This document shows, in pieces, positions 12,551 to 27,582 of a stretch of DNA of 64,000 bases. The DNA is from Theocolax elegans (lineage: Eukaryota; Arthropoda; Insecta; Hymenoptera; Cerocephalidae), in assembly GCA_026168455.1 (NCBI GenBank), contig CM047425.1, positions 8,654,001 to 8,718,000 of the forward strand, written 5' to 3'. The notes under the pieces were generated by a model. It was given only the letters and a program-made list of their open reading frames with translations, was not told the origin of the DNA and ran no database searches. A program made the position numbers and the translations under genes. Each line of letters begins with the position of its first letter. Position 1 is the first letter of the stretch.

Positions 12551-12597
12551 ATTCATAAAAAGGCGCTTTCGCCAATATTAATGCGCTTTTTATGAAT
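12551..12597. repeat. Short near-perfect inverted repeat (hairpin)
   Basis: Left arm 12551-12566 and right arm 12583-12597 pair over 15 bp with a single bulged G, leaving a 16-nt loop. A second, competing small stem (GGCG..CGCC) lies at 12562-12573. The stem is shorter than a normal animal pre-miRNA. It could be a remnant of a small inverted-repeat element or a chance hairpin in AT-rich DNA. Confidence 0.6.
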
Positions 12598-12599
12598 AT

Positions 12600-15500
12600 A
12601 CAAGTTATAAAACAATAAAAGTTTATATTCTTCCTGTGCATTATGAAATTTTATTAAACTTAATATAAAAATTAATAAAACGTGTAGTATAAGTGTACAT
12701 TGTAGAGAAAAAAAGTTATATTTCATCATTCTCGTGCTGTTATATTTTTCTCGCATTGGAACGCTTATTACAAATATTCATTTCTCATTGTAAATATCAC
12801 AGCGAAATCTGCGTTATGTAATAAATATAGCTAAGATTACCTACAACTGTAATGTATACAAATTATTTAGTTATATTTATTATATCCGTAATTAATTTAC
12901 GTAATAAATAATTGTATTTTAAAATAAATTACTTAATTATTATTTTAACAATTGATTTTTATCAACATTACATGCAAGAGATACATTAGATTTTGTAACG
13001 AAACTAAGGCTTAGACCTTTGAAAGTTAAACGACCGAAGAGTTAGAGCGCACAGCTTGAGAGCAACCAAATGGAGAAGAAAATAAATCGAGATAAAGTGC
13101 TCGATCGGGAAACAAGCTTCCCTAATTAGAGTGAAAAAGGTAACGGGACTAGGTTGGGCTTACGTTGCGCCGGTCTCACTGAAAATCGATGGCAATGGGC
13201 CATTCGACGGAATGCACATACATATATACATGTATATACGATGGTACGCGCATCTACGTGCAAAGTGTGTATAGAGATTGTGCCGTTTAGAAGAAAGAAG
13301 AAAAGAGCTCTACTTTGGCTCCGATCGCACGGGAACGCAAAGGAAGCCGGAAAAGAGCCGACGACAGCGGGTTTTGCGTATATATACGTAAACCAACGCG
13401 AAAACATTTGTGTTAAACCGGAGTCTTATAATGCTAAAAGGATATCCGTGTATATTGTCCAGGGTTCCTGCAAAATCGGTCCAACGAACTCTTTGAGCAA
13501 AAATAGACGAAGGTGAAACTATGCGCGAGAATGGAAACTAAGAAAATTTTGGGCCTTGTATGTGTCTTATGCCTTTGTAAGGAAATAAGAAAGACGAGTT
13601 ATCGTTTATCCAAAAGATTTATAGATCCAAACTCTACCGTTAGGAAAATTATTTGAGAATTTATGTATAACTATCAACAATTTTATGAAAAATATTGTAA
13701 ATAAATTGATTATAAATCGTGGAAAAAGGAAAGATTTTAATATTTTCTATGTAAAAAATTACCTAAAGCGCGAAACATTAAAGTACATAAAACTCTCGTG
13801 AAATTCCCAGGCATATAGTATAAACAAGTTTGAGTTAAAACGACGCAATACATTATTTCCGGAAAATTCAAAGAACGCGCGGAGGAAAACACGCATACAC
13901 AACACGTATAGACAAAAAAAAGTGCGAAAGAAAGTATACACGGTGGCAAACAGCGGGAGTGCAAATAAAAGGATTCTCTCGGTGCATTCTCGGATTATTT
14001 AACATTTTTCGGGCACCCGCGTATTATCCCACGCGTGTATACCTACGCGTATGTATGAAAAGGATGTATTAGTGTGTATCTATATATACCTCCATTGAAT
14101 TTATGCCTAAAGGAATATTATGTTTTTCTTTATCACACCGGAGTTCTCGCACTTTGGAGAATTCGTTATCGGTTGAGAGTCTTATACCTGGAAGCGCGTA
14201 TTTTACCACGATTGTCACTTGGAAATAATTGTCGACTACGATGGCCAATTATAAATTAACGCTGGATATAACCTGTCGTACAACCGATACCGTGTCACTT
14301 CGATATCTCGCCTTTCTCTTTCATTTTCGTTTTCCCCTTTCATTCTTTGCTTTTTTGTACGGGACGATTTTTTTTATCTGAGTCTCTGGTTCAGATGGAG
14401 TTATAGAGACCCATCTTGTTATCGGCTCGCACGTTGTTATAGATATGAAGCAACATCAGTCCTTGGTTTTTCACAAGATTCTATATATTCTGAGTACGCA
14501 CCTTCACTGATAGGCTTTGATATATCCTTCGATTTTACCTTCACCAAAAGATTTCAGATTTTTATTTTTAACCTCCGATGGTATACTTTGATTAATGATC
14601 CCAATAATTTGATAAATTTATAGAGCTTTACAACCTTTTGCGAAAAATTCCACAAGGTAACAAATATGTTACACTTTTTATGTACAAACAAACGCAAAAA
14701 AAGGAAAAAGGAAAATGCTCGTATACATAAAATAAATATATTTCGAGCAAGTCAAGCAAATATAGCAATCAAGGTACAAACAAGTAAATTTATAACTCTT
14801 GCTATATAATCTTGTGTCATTCGAGTTTATATTTGGGAGTTTACACGTCGGATGATTAACCATTTTTTATTTCCTTAAGTACGCTTATTTTCGAGCCTTT
14901 TCGTGTCTTGGCCGAATAAGAACTTCCCAAAAATATCGGCTAACTGGTAAAACGAAGAAAAAAATTTCGTTTCAATTTCAAAGTCTCGGAAACCTTTCAT
15001 CACCATCTTATATATATATGCTGTACTTTTTTGTTGAACGTATTTTCCCAAACACATTTATTTATAAATTAAATTACACCTTTTTACACAATTTCCTTAG
15101 ATTTTTAGTTTCTCAAAACCTGCTTATTTTTTCTAACATTATAGTTATTAAAATGATAATCTTACAAAAATAAAGTTAAAATCAATATTATTTTATGCAA
15201 TTTTTAAAAATAAAAAGGTTTACCCTATACAAAATTTAATTGAAGTTTACACTTAAATGTTTAAATGTGAATGGATTTAAGAAAGAAAATAAAAGGCAAG
15301 TAAAATGTGGATGTATGTAAAAGATTGGAGGGAAGAAAGAAAAGGAGAATCGATAAGAAACGAGGGATAACGAAGGTGAAGAAGGCAAATCTTGGATGAG
15401 CTTATCCGATTGGTGGTACGGATGCGCCACCTTCAAACGTTCGATCGAAGAAGCATGGAGGCGAAAATGTAAGGCGGGTTGTAAGGACAAACGATGCTTG

Positions 15501-17700
15501 GATTACGGATGCACGCGCGTCCGTTGGGCGAATCGAACCGATAAGCGATAAGCGTCAATTGGAAATACTTGTACACAGGAGGCACAGCAAAGATTACCCA
15601 AGAGAAAGGAAATTATTGCTCGAGTGATTTTTCAATAGAAATAAAATCATACTTATATAGATATCCGTTTTTGGATCACTTATCTGCACAAAACACGTAT
15701 CAGGTTTTTACATTATCATTTCATAATTAAATGTATTAATATTTATTGTACGATATACAGTAATAATATTACAAGTAATGATACAAACTAATTATAAATA
15801 AATAATGTTAAAAACACAAATACAACGTGAAAGCTGCAATCAAATATTAATATTAATTAATTTATATAATAATTTTGTATCAATATGCGGCTCGTCTGTC
15901 ACAGCGCAAACAGAATATCTGTAATAAAAATGTCAAACAACATGTATATAACCCAACACGCAAAGTTAAAATGTGATTACTTTAAAATTAACTTTCTTTT
16001 TATATTTTTTTATGCACGTGCATTTGTATCGAATAATAAAATTAAAGCAAATTACACAATCAATAAGTAATTGAGAATAAAAAAAATATTAAATGTATTT
16101 ATTGAAAAAGAAAAATAACCTGAAAAAAACAATATTTTCGTTGTAATAAAAAAAATAGTTAACTAAAAATATACCATTGTCAGACTTTGAATCGAAACAA
16201 AATTCACTTACTCGATATTCTCGATTTCTGAATAATTACCAATGAACATATCTGAGTTAAAATGGGGTAATAAAAGAAAATACTCACCGAACAATACAAA
16301 GTAAACAGATAAAAATACGCGAACAAAGTAATAAAAAGTGCTCGAGTGTACGCGGTACGTACGTACAAAGAGAGGGTGAGGGGGGGGGGGGAGAAAAAAA
16401 TTGAGTCGAAAAGAAAGACAGTGTGCAAAAGGATTACTTTTGGTCGCGGAAACGAAAAATCGCAAGAGCTGATCGGAAGCGAGAGCAGCAACATTCGCCA
16501 TTTCCAAAAATGAAAAGGTATAAAAACCTTAAACTAAACTCGTAAAACGGTACGAGAGCAGCCCCTCGGTCTCGCGCGGTGTCAAAGTTTTACGAGTCGA
16601 TCGTCCAAATACGAAAAGGTCTGTAAAATGCAGGTTCCTCTATCCCTCTCGTTTCTTCGTCTCTTGTATATAGATTTGTGGTTATACGGCGCCAAGCGCA
16701 AGAGTCTATACTCTTCCACAGACTCCCACATGTCCTGCATTTCTCTCTTTCTCTCTTCCTTTCTCACGTGCTTTCTTCGATTATTTTCTTTTTGGGTGTC
16801 GAGCGCGTACGCAAAAAAATACATATATATACAAATACATATACGTATACATATACATATATATACCTATATAAAACAAGCGAAAAAAATACATAGAACC
16901 CTGTGTGTCGAACCTGTAAAATGGAGATAAAGGATTCGAGAAATAAAAGTTTTGCTCGCCCGTGATGTTCGCGAACATTTTTTTTGGCATTTCGAGGTGA
17001 AGAAAAAAATCAATTTTACAAAATGGAACACAAAAAAAGTTACCCAAAGAGGCCATAAAATTGTTGCGTACAAAAAAAAATTGAGTCAAGGAGAAAAATA
17101 TTCGAAGCCGGCTTATGTGCACCTTTAATTAGCCTCGTTATATTTTCATCGAATCTTATAGGGAGGGAGGACCGAGGATAGATATAAGGAAAAAAAGGAC
17201 TAATGCACAAAGTTGTCTTTTTATTAAAACGAATAAACGCGTGTTCGTATCCCATTCTTTCTTCTAGTTTATTTATCCTCTTTCGTATACTCTCTATACC
17301 AAACAGCATAATTATCTAAATCGAAAGTCTTTATTGTATTCTTTTATACCCTATACTTTACATTTGTATTAACCTTTTTAAACTTTTTAATCTCTCCACG
17401 GGATCATTTCTTTGACTGCGTTTCAATTTTGTTTTAGTTCATTGATTTTTAAAACCGATCGTGCATCAAGCTTAACTGAAATTATTTTTTCTGATTAATT
17501 GGTAAGCTATTAACTTCTACATCTCAATTATAATTTAATGAACGTGAAGTCCGAAACAGTAAAATACCTCCAGGATGTAAAAAGAGAATACTGTTCTATA
17601 TATGTACGTATATTTTATTGTTTGCATTGATTACACACACAATATATACGAGAGTTAATATTTATAGAGTTAACATAACATATGTCGACAATATTTCGTA
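12600..17700. other. Mostly AT-rich non-coding stretch
   Basis: Very AT-rich at 12.6-13.0 and 14.5-16.2 kb, with moderately GC-richer DNA at 13.0-13.5 and 16.3-16.8 kb. I found no exon pair with consistent splice sites. On the minus strand a TTTTTTTCAG|GTTATT junction occurs at about 16,118, with a good 3' site but a poor 5' site. Confidence 0.5.
16820..16873. repeat. (ATAC)n / (TA)n alternating purine-pyrimidine repeat
   Basis: Degenerate tandem ATAC and TATA units forming a nearly continuous alternating purine-pyrimidine tract. Confidence 0.8.
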
Positions 17701-20700
17701 TTATTGAATTGAAATAAAAACAATGGAAATTTGGAATTGTCTATCTTTAGAATGTCGAATGTGGGGAATTCTAAGAGACGCGGTTCGACGAATTCCAGTA
17801 ATCTCTTTATACATCGTTGCATATATATTCTGCGAGACTTTAGGAGTGTGCGGTGTTGCTCGCGCGTTACTCTTATTGGACCGACCGGGTGAATGAAGAC
17901 CTTTCGAAAAGAGTCGCTGGGCGGTATAGAGGCGGCAGAACGTCGGGTAAAAAGGCCGAGGGAATTTATCGGGTGTTGGGTACGTTCGAGCTACACGAGA
18001 GATAACGAAGGCCGACCGATCTCTCGTTTTCGGATCGAGTAGGGAAATAAAGAAAGGAGGCAGTACCGACCCGAGCGAAAAACCCGTGGGCTCGCGTGTG
18101 TGTCCAAGCCTCGGACCAACGAGGCCCGGGCCGTTGCGCGCGTATATGCGCGAACGGCGCACCAGACCGATAAATCGAGAACCTGCGGCGCCGGCCGACC
18201 CAACCTGTCTTTTTAAACTCTCTTTTGCTTAGGCGGACAAACTCGTTGGTTATATACCTTCTTCTTCTCTCCTTTTCCTTCTTATCCTTCTCTCTTTATT
18301 TACCTACATAATAATAACTTGGTTGGTATATAACAACCAATAATTTTTGATAATTAATATCGTTAGTTTACGTAACTATAGCAGCACCGGCTCGTCTATC
18401 GAAAGTTATCTCGACGTATAGGTATACATATATACACGCTCGATGAAAAATAAGGTAGTCCTCGCTACACACGAGAATAGAGTATTAAGGTTTCTCCCTT
18501 TTCTGGTTCGAGAGCCTGAGCAATGGAGGAGAAAAGGACTAAATAAGGTATACCAAGAAGGGGCCGGCCGATTGTTTGCATGAAATACGCCTCTGCCATC
18601 GTAGGAGAAAAAAGGGAGCGTATTAATTTGCTAATTTTTTGAGGGCGCCACTGACGCACTTTACTCGACGTCGCTCATTAACCAAGCCGATTAAAGAGAA
18701 TGAGATTGTTGAAGGTACAAAATTCCTGGGATATACCTGCAGCGCTAAGATATATACGTGCTTCTTTAAAGGGATACCTTTCTTCTTGGTCTTTCTATAT
18801 TTTTTATCCTTTTTCTCTCCTCTCCCACCCCTCTGTTTTTTTTCTTCTCCAAGATCAAACATAGAGAAGCTTGTTTGTGTGTACCTACAAACTGAAAAAT
18901 ATATAGCGGCTCCACAATATACGTACATATAAACACCGGAGAAGTTGCACCCGACTTTATTGTTTTTTAATATGACTTTATCGATTGAAATATTGCGCAA
19001 ATAATAAAAACAACATATTCGTTTGTTTAAATTTCGCAATAAAAATTTTGACTTTTTTTGCGACTGTAACTCTAACAAAAATTCATTTTTAAATTCCCTT
19101 TATTTTTGTTATATATACAAATCGAGTGGATGTTTTGAATCACGCATGGAAAAATATTTTTTAAAAAATGTATACAGATATTTTCTTTTAAACGTATTTA
19201 TCAAAAAATTTCATCTTTGCTTAATAAAAATATAAATCTATATATAATCGAGATTTTGCAAAGTATATATTTGTTAAATATAAATAAATCGATTTGCGTA
19301 TATTCACGCGTCGATAGTACAACAAGATTACATTGTAATAATTATTTATTTTGAAATAATAAAATGTCGGGTAAATTTATTAAAATAATAAAAAAATTAA
19401 ATAAATAAATAAAAATAATGGAAAGTAATAAAGTATCCTCCTATTATTCATCGATATCTTTGACACATTTTCCAATATAGAAATGAAAGATACGTCTATA
19501 GGTTTACATACCATATCGCACGTCGATGCAACGCGTAATATAAAAGCTACTGGAAGTTGCCGCTAGTCATTTTAATTTTTTTTAACTAGATCGACTACCG
19601 TATACGCGTGTTGTTCGCTAAGCGGCTTGTTGTATAAGGAATGGCGAGCAATATACATATACAACGCGGTCTCGTGGGTATACCGGATCGTTTGGAATAT
19701 CGCTCGGCAAGCGACACCGCCGCTTATTGTCGACAGATCGACGAAATATGACGATTTTATGCTTTGTAATACGCGCACAACCAGGCTTTCTCGTGGCTCG
19801 TGTAGCGTGGGTTTTAGTCGTCGAATCGCCCGTAGCGTGAGGAATATCAATGATGGAGCTAAGTCAGGTGTGATTTTGAACGCTCGTTGGAACGCGTAAA
19901 TATTTGTTAGAATTGATTTCTTTCGCGTTCCTCTATACCTATTCCCTTGATATTTCTACGTCAAACTGCCTTTTCGGTTATCGGTTCGTTTCACCCTACA
20001 AATCCGGTGAAATATTGAACTTATCCTTATACTTTTGAAATCTAGTATAATTTATACGATTTCTTTTACCAAACTTGTAAATGTACAAACCATTAACCCT
20101 AACTATTTCAAACTGTAATTTTTTAAAATTGACGTTTCGATTTATTAAAATAAAAAAAAAACATTTCTAACAATGTAATTACCATTTTAAAAAATAAAAC
20201 AGTAAACTCGTGGTAGACGTGTCTAGTTATATCCATCATCATCGTATCGTCATTCTCATTATACACATCTAACGAACTTGTCTGTGCACGTTCGTGATTT
20301 TTTCGCGGCATTAAAAGCATCACCTCTTGAAAAAAATGTGCGGTCGCATATATGCGCGCTGAAACGTCTAGTCAACGCGTGGGCTGCATCAAACTCCGCG
20401 GTGTGCACAAAAATTTCTATGAAACGCGGTTTATTTTATCTCCCTGGCACGCAAGTGTACACTTTTATACACAAACAGGTATTTCCATTGTTTGTAAAAT
20501 GTGGAAAAAATGTCTAATCACACGGAATGTTATCGGTGCTCGAATTTCACGGAGTACGCGTCATCGATTCCGAATCAGGAAAACCGACGATTACCTATAT
20601 GACAGTGGGTGCAAGGTAATTAAAGGTCGCTAAAACCGCGCCTTGACCTGTTGCTCATGCGAGAATGCAATGCAAGAGTTCATGTTTCTCGTGCTTATTT

Positions 20701-23700
20701 AACTCGTAGCTCTTTTTTTCTTTTTTTTACTTTGCGCAAAGTTTTCTGTGTCTTTGTTGTAGATATACCGGTGCTTCTGTAGTGAATAAGCTAGTTTCCG
20801 GGTTAAAATCTTTTGGTTACCCGCAACATTCAGTTATACTCATTGTGTGCTAATATTTCTTTGAAAACGCGTTGCATTATACTCCGTTGTTACATGCGCA
20901 GAATAAATGGCAACGTTTAACAATTTTATATTATTTTTTTAAATGTCAATGTGATTATGCACTCGCGAGTATTTTGCAACAAACGATGATGCGAGCTCAA
21001 CATTTCCTGAATACCAACATTATGTTTCACCGATGCTTCTACAATATTTTTTTTTCCTCAAAATAAGAATCAATTAAGTTGTGATTGATAAATTGTCGCC
21101 CAAATAAATCTAGTACTATTATTTAAGTTAATAGGTTACTCTCGTAGCGAAGAGAAAGTAAGTGAAAAAAAGAAGTAATCGACGTACCTCTAAAGTAATA
21201 ATCACACGATTAAACCAAGTCAAAATGCAGCTGCATCAACTAATTACAAGCATCACCGGACAAAAGCTCCCGCGAAATTAGTTTTTTCTGAACCAGAAAA
21301 AAGTGCTCGTGCGAGCCCGTAAAATCCAAGCGCGCACGCCTCTCTGAACTCTACTGCATGGAACAAAAAAATTAAAGGTAACAGTGACGAAAAAGAAAAG
21401 AGATAGAAAAGAAGAGGAGCATTACCACTACTGTAGGATAGTTACGGATATACGCCGATAAGTTACTTGAACTTTTCATTGACTTGCAAATCCGGCAAGC
21501 GCGATCCGAGACAATTGTTCAGGAGCGATTCGATAGACCTCACCGACTGAGGAGAAAGACTTTTAAAAGTACGTATACCCTCATACGGTAAGAACTCGAG
21601 GGAAAAAAAAGTAAATCCAACACCTCGGTAGGGAGGTGTATATATTGAGAACGATTCGAACTCGTTGATAAATACAGGTAATACTCATCGTATGATGAAT
21701 TCGTGTTTTGAATAATCGAGTACCTGGGTGTACGCGAGACTGCGGGTGTAGAATATCCAATATGTCGCGAGCTACGAAATCAATCGGACCAATCGGTGCT
21801 AGGTATACGAGCAACCGACCGATTATTCGATAAATTACGAACAATACCAGCGTCTATCCTATACCTCTCACGTATATTTCGAACCAAAATTTCATGTACT
21901 AGCCCAGGAATTCCGATTTTAATTACCAAAATTTACATTGTAGTTTATATTACCAAATTTTCGGGAAATCTCTCTGTGTAGGTTTATTCTGTACTAATTT
22001 AATCTATTTCAAACTCTGCGTTTTAATTACGAAACGAGATTACACAAATAAAGATGTATGTGCTCATTTCACTAATTCTCTTTGACAATTATTTTATTTA
22101 CGCTATTGTTATTATTATTATTATTATTATTGTCGAAGTATTGTTGTAAAACTTTACTTTACGATGGTGAAAAAATATTAGAAACGTATAAATACATATC
22201 GATAAGAAAGTTACATTTAAATTGATCGGCGTAAATCTGATAAAATGCCTACATTTATACACCCGTACAAAAGATCAGATTTTACTAAATTGATACATAT
22301 AGAATATTGAATTTCATTTGCAGATATGTCTCTCTATCGAATGGACGTATATCTTGAACAAACGAATTATTTCGTTTATGTAGCCTATTTATTAATTCTC
22401 CATACAATAACGGTAACAACAATAATCTAAAATATTTTAACGACCCCGTATAGTCGAAAGTTCATTGTTGTTCATTGTATGGTACGCGGATACATCTTAA
22501 ATGTATCCCTAATGATTTTCGAAGCACACCGGCAACTCATTCCCTGATCGTTAACGGTAACAATAACAAATATATGATAATCGGTCATTTAAAACGTATG
22601 AAAAATAAAAAAATGATGATATTACGAGGAAACTAAACATCCCATAATTCATCATATTGACACAGGACCACTCATTTACAATTATTAGGTATATAGTAAA
22701 ACGGTAATGCGCGCTTCACCTCGGCATAAGAATCCCTGTGGGTTTAATGAATATCGCGCGGTATCGTATACTCGATGATAAATTCATGTCTCGCGAGTCT
22801 CCCACGCGCGACAAAGAGCCGCTTAGATTATCATAAAACAAATGAAAGTCTCGATCCATACGGTTGGGTTATACGTGTAAAGGCTGCGCGCGAATCAGTT
22901 GGCAAGAACGATACGCGCGCGAGATTTTCGAATTTACGCGTACAGTACGGCCCCGTGTGATGCGCAATCAAATATGCAAATTCCGGAGGTTTTCCAGAGC
23001 GCGCATCACTCCCACGCAAACTCCGTGACGGATGGATCATTCCCGTTCCCCTCAGGCAAATATAGATACACACACACACACATGTATATATAGACGGTAG
23101 GTGCAATTTATTAGGGACATCTGTATCGCGATGTCTCTTTTTCCTTGCATCTCCCATGGGTAATACCACGCAATTTTATTGGCTATCGCGACTCCACGGG
23201 ACAAGTATAAGTTTCCCCGACTAGCGATTTATTCGGAGCACGATAGTCGCTCGTGTTTACGTTCGATTCCTCCTCGTTGTTTTATCTTTCACTTGACTGA
23301 TTTTTTTCGTGTCTCTCGTTCACCTATAGCTGATGCACCTTGTAAACCAAATGTTATCGAACACGTATGTCTGCCGGTTTTTGGTTTTTTTAATTTTATT
23401 TCTGTCTTCCAACACTCACTCTCGTACATCGTGGGAATAGTAAATGTTTAAACTGAACTAAACGACTAATTATTTAATGTTATACGTTTCTATATGACGT
23501 ACAGTTTTACTACGCTCGAAACATTCGTATTAACTGCCAAGCTTATTATCTCTACATTACACGGTTACTTTTGATTTATTAACGAAATAATAAGTGATAA
23601 ATAAAGATAATTGCGCCTTGTCCGTATTAATCAACGTTACGCACATAAGAATTGAATAAATAATTACAATGTTTAGTATTGATATATATACGCACGTATG

Positions 23701-24400
23701 TGTATGTAGGTATACAAGCAGATATAAATTGAGTATGAGTATGCGTTACATAAATCGTGAAAACCATTGCGATTGAGTTGTTCTTATATATAGGTATATA
23801 CACTTTTATATATACACATTAAATACCAAAAGTATATCAGTATAACAAGCTGTTGACAAATGAAACCCTATTAAAGTTAAATGCTTTTGATTCAAAATCA
23901 GAGATAAGCAATATACACGCTATTCGATATATGAAACATATTTATTTGAATTATTTATATATTATTTGAAAGTGAAAGTATACGTGTAAGAGAGTATATT
24001 ACACGAACGTGTGTAATGTGTGTATAACGTAATTGATCCCAAGTAAATTAAAAAAACGATATATTTAACGAAAAATCACTGACGGATGAGACAGAGCAAA
24101 AAGATACTACTGCTATCAGTTTATAACATTAAAGAATTTACTTTATTCAAAATTCAAGAGGATGCAGTTTGCATAATGCAATTTGACTTGAGACTATCTA
24201 AAACAATATTGTTGAAGTGACGTTCAACATTCAACGATCTTATACCTCGTGAATAAATTGTTATTTACTTGTCCTTTATACCGTAGTATAAATATAAATA
24301 TTGTATAAATGAGTATTCAAAATAAGAGAATCAATTGTAATTTTAATTTATCGAGAATTCGACGAAATAAAATAATAATATAATATATCCAAAATGTACG
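17701..24400. other. Non-coding stretch with islands at 17.8-18.2, 20.3-20.6 and 22.75-23.3 kb
   Basis: The 17.8-18.2 kb island is CpG-rich and carries an open frame of 153 codons on the minus strand with no recognisable motif. Between islands the DNA is AT-rich. No splice-supported exon was found. An acceptor-like TTTGCAG at about 22,322 has no convincing partner donor. Confidence 0.5.
22106..22132. repeat. (ATT)n microsatellite
   Basis: About eight TTA/ATT units. Confidence 0.9.
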
Positions 24401-24669
24401 TACGGAGAGGTTAATAAATATTTTATTCATTGTGACTAGAACACTGAAGTAGCAATAAATTTCCTAGTTAACGCGATTTTTAACGCGACCGCGGGTTTTA
24501 TCTCGAAAACGTTCTCGCTCGCATTACAAGCCATTTATATTCGAATCGGCAATATCGACGTCGCGCTCGGGAAATTAAACGAATTTCGGCCTAGGACTAT
24601 CGCGACAGATTTATGTAGCTTGACGCCAGTGATGCGCAATCGCGCATCTCATTCACCGTACGAACCCAA

Positions 24670-24702
24670 GTATATATACGTATATATATATATGTATATA
24701 TA
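24670..24702. repeat. (TA)n tract interrupted by CG and TG
   Basis: Alternating purine-pyrimidine, self-complementary tract of TA units with internal CG and TG steps; cruciform-prone. Confidence 0.8.
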
Positions 24703-27344
24703 GAAGAGTCAAATATTATTCTCTTTCTCTTAAAAATGAGCCGATAATAACATCGATAGAGATTTTATTGTCGCGCGGAACGTGAAAATCGAAGAAAAAT
24801 CCCCTCTTGATCCTCGAGCTAAAGCGCGCATCACGTAAGAGAAGAAAAATGAATGGCCAAGTGCGAAGGAAGAGACGCGTCGGAGAGGCGGGAATTTATA
24901 GTGGAAAAAAGAACGAAAATGTTAAAAGGAACGGTAATGACGGCAAGGCTATTAGTATTTAAAAAAAATAGACACAAAAATGCACGTGGACGAGAGCGGA
25001 TTAACCGTGAGACCTCGAGTAAAAAAAAAAGAGAAGGAGAAAAATGCGAGACAAAAATAGAGAATTAGGTATATAGAAGATAAGTCGAAAAGCACGGAAA
25101 AAGTTACACTGGCCAAAGTAGACGAGCTACGGAAACGACGAAAAGAAAAAATATATATGTATACGGGAAGGTGCATCCAAGAAGGTAAGGTAAAAAAAGG
25201 ACAGAAAGAGACAGGAGATAGAAAGCAGACAGAAAAATGGCGCGAGGTAGATAGAACGAGAGGATTGAGAAAAGGAGAGCGGTTCCAGCCATCGGAAGCA
25301 CTTTATCCGCGTGGAAGCCGCGAGATTAATGTGCTCCCTGAATGCCGAGTTAGAGAGAGGTAGGAGTGGTTCGGGGTTCGGCCCAAATGCGGAAGAGCTA
25401 TTATACCTTTGGCACTCCACATCTCGACGGTTTATTCGCATATATATTATACTTACACGTAGTGTTAACAAAAATCCCTACTTTTTAATTTATAATTAGC
25501 ACTTAATTTGGTGTATGCTTATTACGATACATACACGCGACACAAGCAAGTATATTCGTATTTTGAAATTTTGTAGAATTACGTCGCTTTGTTTTCTATC
25601 ATCCTGACTATATTATATCAAATACGAATAAATAATGTTTATTGATTTATCGACATTTTATGCGCAAATCCACCACCCTCATTGGTAATTGTTTAGAAGC
25701 ATAGGTTTACCGCATAGATATGTAATCGTTGAATTATTAAGGATCAAAAAATGTCTATTATACTAGACAATTTTTTATTATACTGGGTAGATATAAATAA
25801 TAAATAATGCCACTACGATATTTTATTAATCAACATTTATTTTTTGCATTGATCGAAACCTTTTTAAAACATAGTACTAAATAATTATCGTTTTGTTAAT
25901 TTTTTACTAAAAAATACATTTAAAAATAATTTATTTAAAAGAAAATATAATTTATTTGTAATGGAATTTAATTAGTAACCAGACTTTTAACCTTATCTTA
26001 TTGATTTTGTAAATGTAGTTAATCAACCAATTTAAGATCTATCACACTCGAAGACGAAGTTTTATAAAGTAATGCTTAAAAGTTTCTAAGTGTTTTTATA
26101 TCCTCGGGATTTTTCAAACAATTTATTACAATTATGGAACAAAATAAATTTTGTAATTTTTCACTATTCACGAAAAGCTTCGTAACAATCGCAATTTATC
26201 CTAAGTGCATAAATCATCGGACCTAAGTCCATTTATCCGTAAGAATTCTTGTAGAATCAGTGAGAATCGGAGTGACGTTGAAGAAGCTGCAAAGTAGCAA
26301 CCTTATTCTTTCGTTCGTCTTGACGTAAAAAGGGCAATTATAAGTGAAAAGCAGACCGAGTCGTAGATTCAAATGGTCTTCGATGCAAGTCAGTCAAGTT
26401 ATACCTTCCAATTTTGCATGCAACGTACCTCTTGCGAGATCAATCCGATGACGTTAATCGAGAGCTCCTGCAGGATTGAAAAATGGAGAAGTACTCGCAC
26501 GCGGTTGAAGTTAGCTCTGTTCGGTAGCGGGATTGCGATGCATCGGTCTCTTGCAGCCCGCGAAATCCGTTTCGATGGGAATGAAGGAGGTCTTCCTCGA
26601 TGCTCTTATTCTTCCGTAAATCACGCTCGTGCAATTGGGAAAGATAAATATGCTAACTGTCTACCCTCGGATTATAAACTCGGTCGCTTTTCATCCTCTT
26701 CATTCCTTTATTTATTTAGATTTTTTTCGAGAGATAAATTAATAGGAAAATTCTCCATTTATGTAAAATACTTGTCGAAGAAATAAAGCTTATTAATTTT
26801 CGCCAACTATTATTTAATATATACTTTGTTGAGTAAAATAGTTGAGTATGTAGTTATAATTTGAAGAAAAATCCAGTTTATAGGCGGCTGTACTTTTAAA
26901 ATGTACGCGCAAATTCAAAATATTCATTTTGTTATTAAAACACCTTAAAATAAAGGTAATTATGAAGGATTTACCGAAATTAGTTGGAAATAATAAATAA
27001 AAAGGTAAGGATCGTTGAAACTTAATAACGCGCATAACGCGAAAGAGATTATACCGGTGCAATCTTGTATTCTGACAGTTCTCGCGTCGGATGCCTTATA
27101 AAGACAACGATCGCGATATGCTTCTCGCATACGTTCCAAAATCGCAGGACGTTTCGCTATATTCAAGTGCTTTTTAGCGGCCTGTAAATTATTATTTTAA
27201 ATGACTTCTGCTCGCGCATGTCAAGAAAGATGAGCCCAAGAAGTGAGAAAGAAGTAGCAAATGCAACGAAAATGAGAAAAAAGTCGAAAAAATATTTAAT
27301 AAGTCGATGGTTTGCACGACGTTATCGGATCCTTGACGCGTTAA

Positions 27345-27348
<4 letters not shown>

Positions 27349-27397
<49 letters not shown>
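27349..27397. repeat. (CT)n microsatellite, 49 bp
   Basis: Nearly perfect CT run. It is complementary to the (GA)n block at 27585-27635, with about 187 nt of GC-richer single-copy DNA between them. Confidence 0.95.
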
Positions 27398-27546
27398 GTT
27401 GGACTGCGATTTGTTATAAGGCGGCGACAAGAGCCCGGCACCGGTTGCACGCGGCTCGCGTTGTATGTTAACATCCTCCTCGTGCCCATGCGGGCGCTTA
27501 ACCCGGAGGGAATACGAGCCACTCGAGAAATTTCGCGAGTATACAT

Positions 27547-27582
27547 ACGTATATATGTGTGTGTGTGTGTATATATATATAT

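Noticed and set aside
16110..16135. Minus-strand TTTTTTTCAG|GTTATT junction as a recursive splice site
   Set aside because: The 3' half is good but GTTATT is a poor donor, and there is no second such site on the minus strand.
17701..18162. 153-codon minus-strand frame in a CpG-rich island
   Set aside because: Pro/Arg/Ser-rich, no recognisable motif and overlapped by another frame. Its openness follows from few TA-containing codons in GC-rich DNA.
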